From: UBA1189 sp045647345
Lineage (GTDB): Bacteria > Bacteroidota > Bacteroidia > Bacteroidales > Bacteroidaceae
Length of the DNA: 5,995 nt
Assembly: GCA_045647345.1 (NCBI GenBank)
Contig: JAZRMG010000105.1
Location: forward strand, 1-5,995
Direction of reading: 5' to 3'
Part shown: in pieces, positions 5,768 through 5,995 of the stretch
Position numbering within the stretch: the stretch's first letter is position 1
How the letters are laid out: each line of letters starts with the position of its first letter
Translations under genes and position numbers: made by a program
The notes under the pieces: generated by a model
The model's database searches: none
What the model was told of the DNA's origin: nothing
Seen by the model: only the letters and a program-made list of their open reading frames with translations

Positions 5768-5995
5768 ATGAAAAAGAATCATTTTTTAGTGCTGTTTGGG
5801 GTCGTTTCGGCTATGGCTGTGTCGGCGCAAGACCATCCGCAGAGCCGCGTAGAGCAATACATCGATTCGCTCAAGAATACCCACCGTATCGAATACCTTG
5901 GCGAGGGCGTCAAACCTTCGCCCGAGAGCGAGCGTGCCCTGCTCGACATCTTCTACTACGACCAGTTTCGCCATGCACAGGACCCTCGTGCGCCC
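5768..5995 (+). CDS. Start of a secreted or outer-membrane protein, possibly DcaP-like porin, 3' partial
   Basis: The ATG at 5768-5770 opens a frame of 76 codons that runs off the right edge. Residues 1-20 form a classic Sec signal peptide: KKN, a hydrophobic core, then an AVSAQ-type cleavage site giving a mature start at QDHPQ. The following segment contains QYIDSLKN, EYLGEGVKPSPESERALLD and IFYYDQFRHAQDPRAP. This resembles, from memory, the N-terminal region of Bacteroidales outer-membrane proteins annotated as DcaP-like trimeric porins, where a barrel would follow. The barrel is outside the window, so the assignment is tentative. The start is supported by the signal peptide and by an AT-rich leader (TGTAATT). 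The gene diverges from the minus-strand cluster across 141 bases and is probably transcribed separately. Confidence 0.8.
   Translation, partial: MKKNHFLVLFGVVSAMAVSAQDHPQSRVEQYIDSLKNTHRIEYLGEGVKPSPESERALLDIFYYDQFRHAQDPRAP

Noticed and set aside
5786..5974. 62-codon open frame on the minus strand
   Set aside because: It is the antisense shadow of the signal-peptide gene starting at 5768.

Overview
The window looks like chromosomal DNA from a Bacteroidales bacterium (Bacteroidaceae/Prevotellaceae type). Supporting signs are a PorE-like TPR/beta-propeller/OmpA lipoprotein, two envelope proteins that resemble Bacteroidales families of unknown function (DUF6452 and DUF6048), a DUF4199 membrane protein, A/T-rich translation starts without Shine-Dalgarno sites, and a promoter close to the Bacteroidetes TTTG / TAnnTTTG type. 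The genus cannot be fixed from the sequence alone.

Layout, left to right: (1) 1-249, + strand: the 3' end of a GGGN-repeat, beta-helix-like surface protein that ends in three consecutive in-frame stop codons. (2) About 255-280: a perfect inverted repeat between two convergent genes, covering the stop codon of the minus-strand gene. (3) 273-5626, minus strand: six genes that look like one transcription unit. In transcription order they are a DUF4199 membrane protein, a family 2 polyisoprenyl-phosphate-type glycosyltransferase, a DUF6452-like lipoprotein, a DUF6048-like outer-membrane barrel protein, the manganese exporter MntP and a PorE-like peptidoglycan-binding lipoprotein. Three of the five junctions overlap (1 nt TGATG, 47 nt, 4 nt ATGA); the other two gaps are 71 and 40 nt. 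(4) 5627-5767: a divergent intergenic region with a good promoter candidate facing left and a pair of short direct repeats nearer the right-hand gene. (5) 5768-5995, + strand: the 5' end of a secreted or outer-membrane protein, possibly a DcaP-like porin, running off the window.

The minus-strand unit is dominated by cell-envelope functions: lipid-linked sugar transfer at the inner membrane, an outer-membrane lipoprotein and barrel pair of unknown role, and an outer-membrane lipoprotein that grips peptidoglycan and in Porphyromonas gingivalis belongs to the type IX secretion machinery. The most interesting unexplained part is the tightly overlapped DUF6452/DUF6048 pair inside this operon. No insertion sequence, CRISPR array, tRNA or rRNA gene was recognised.
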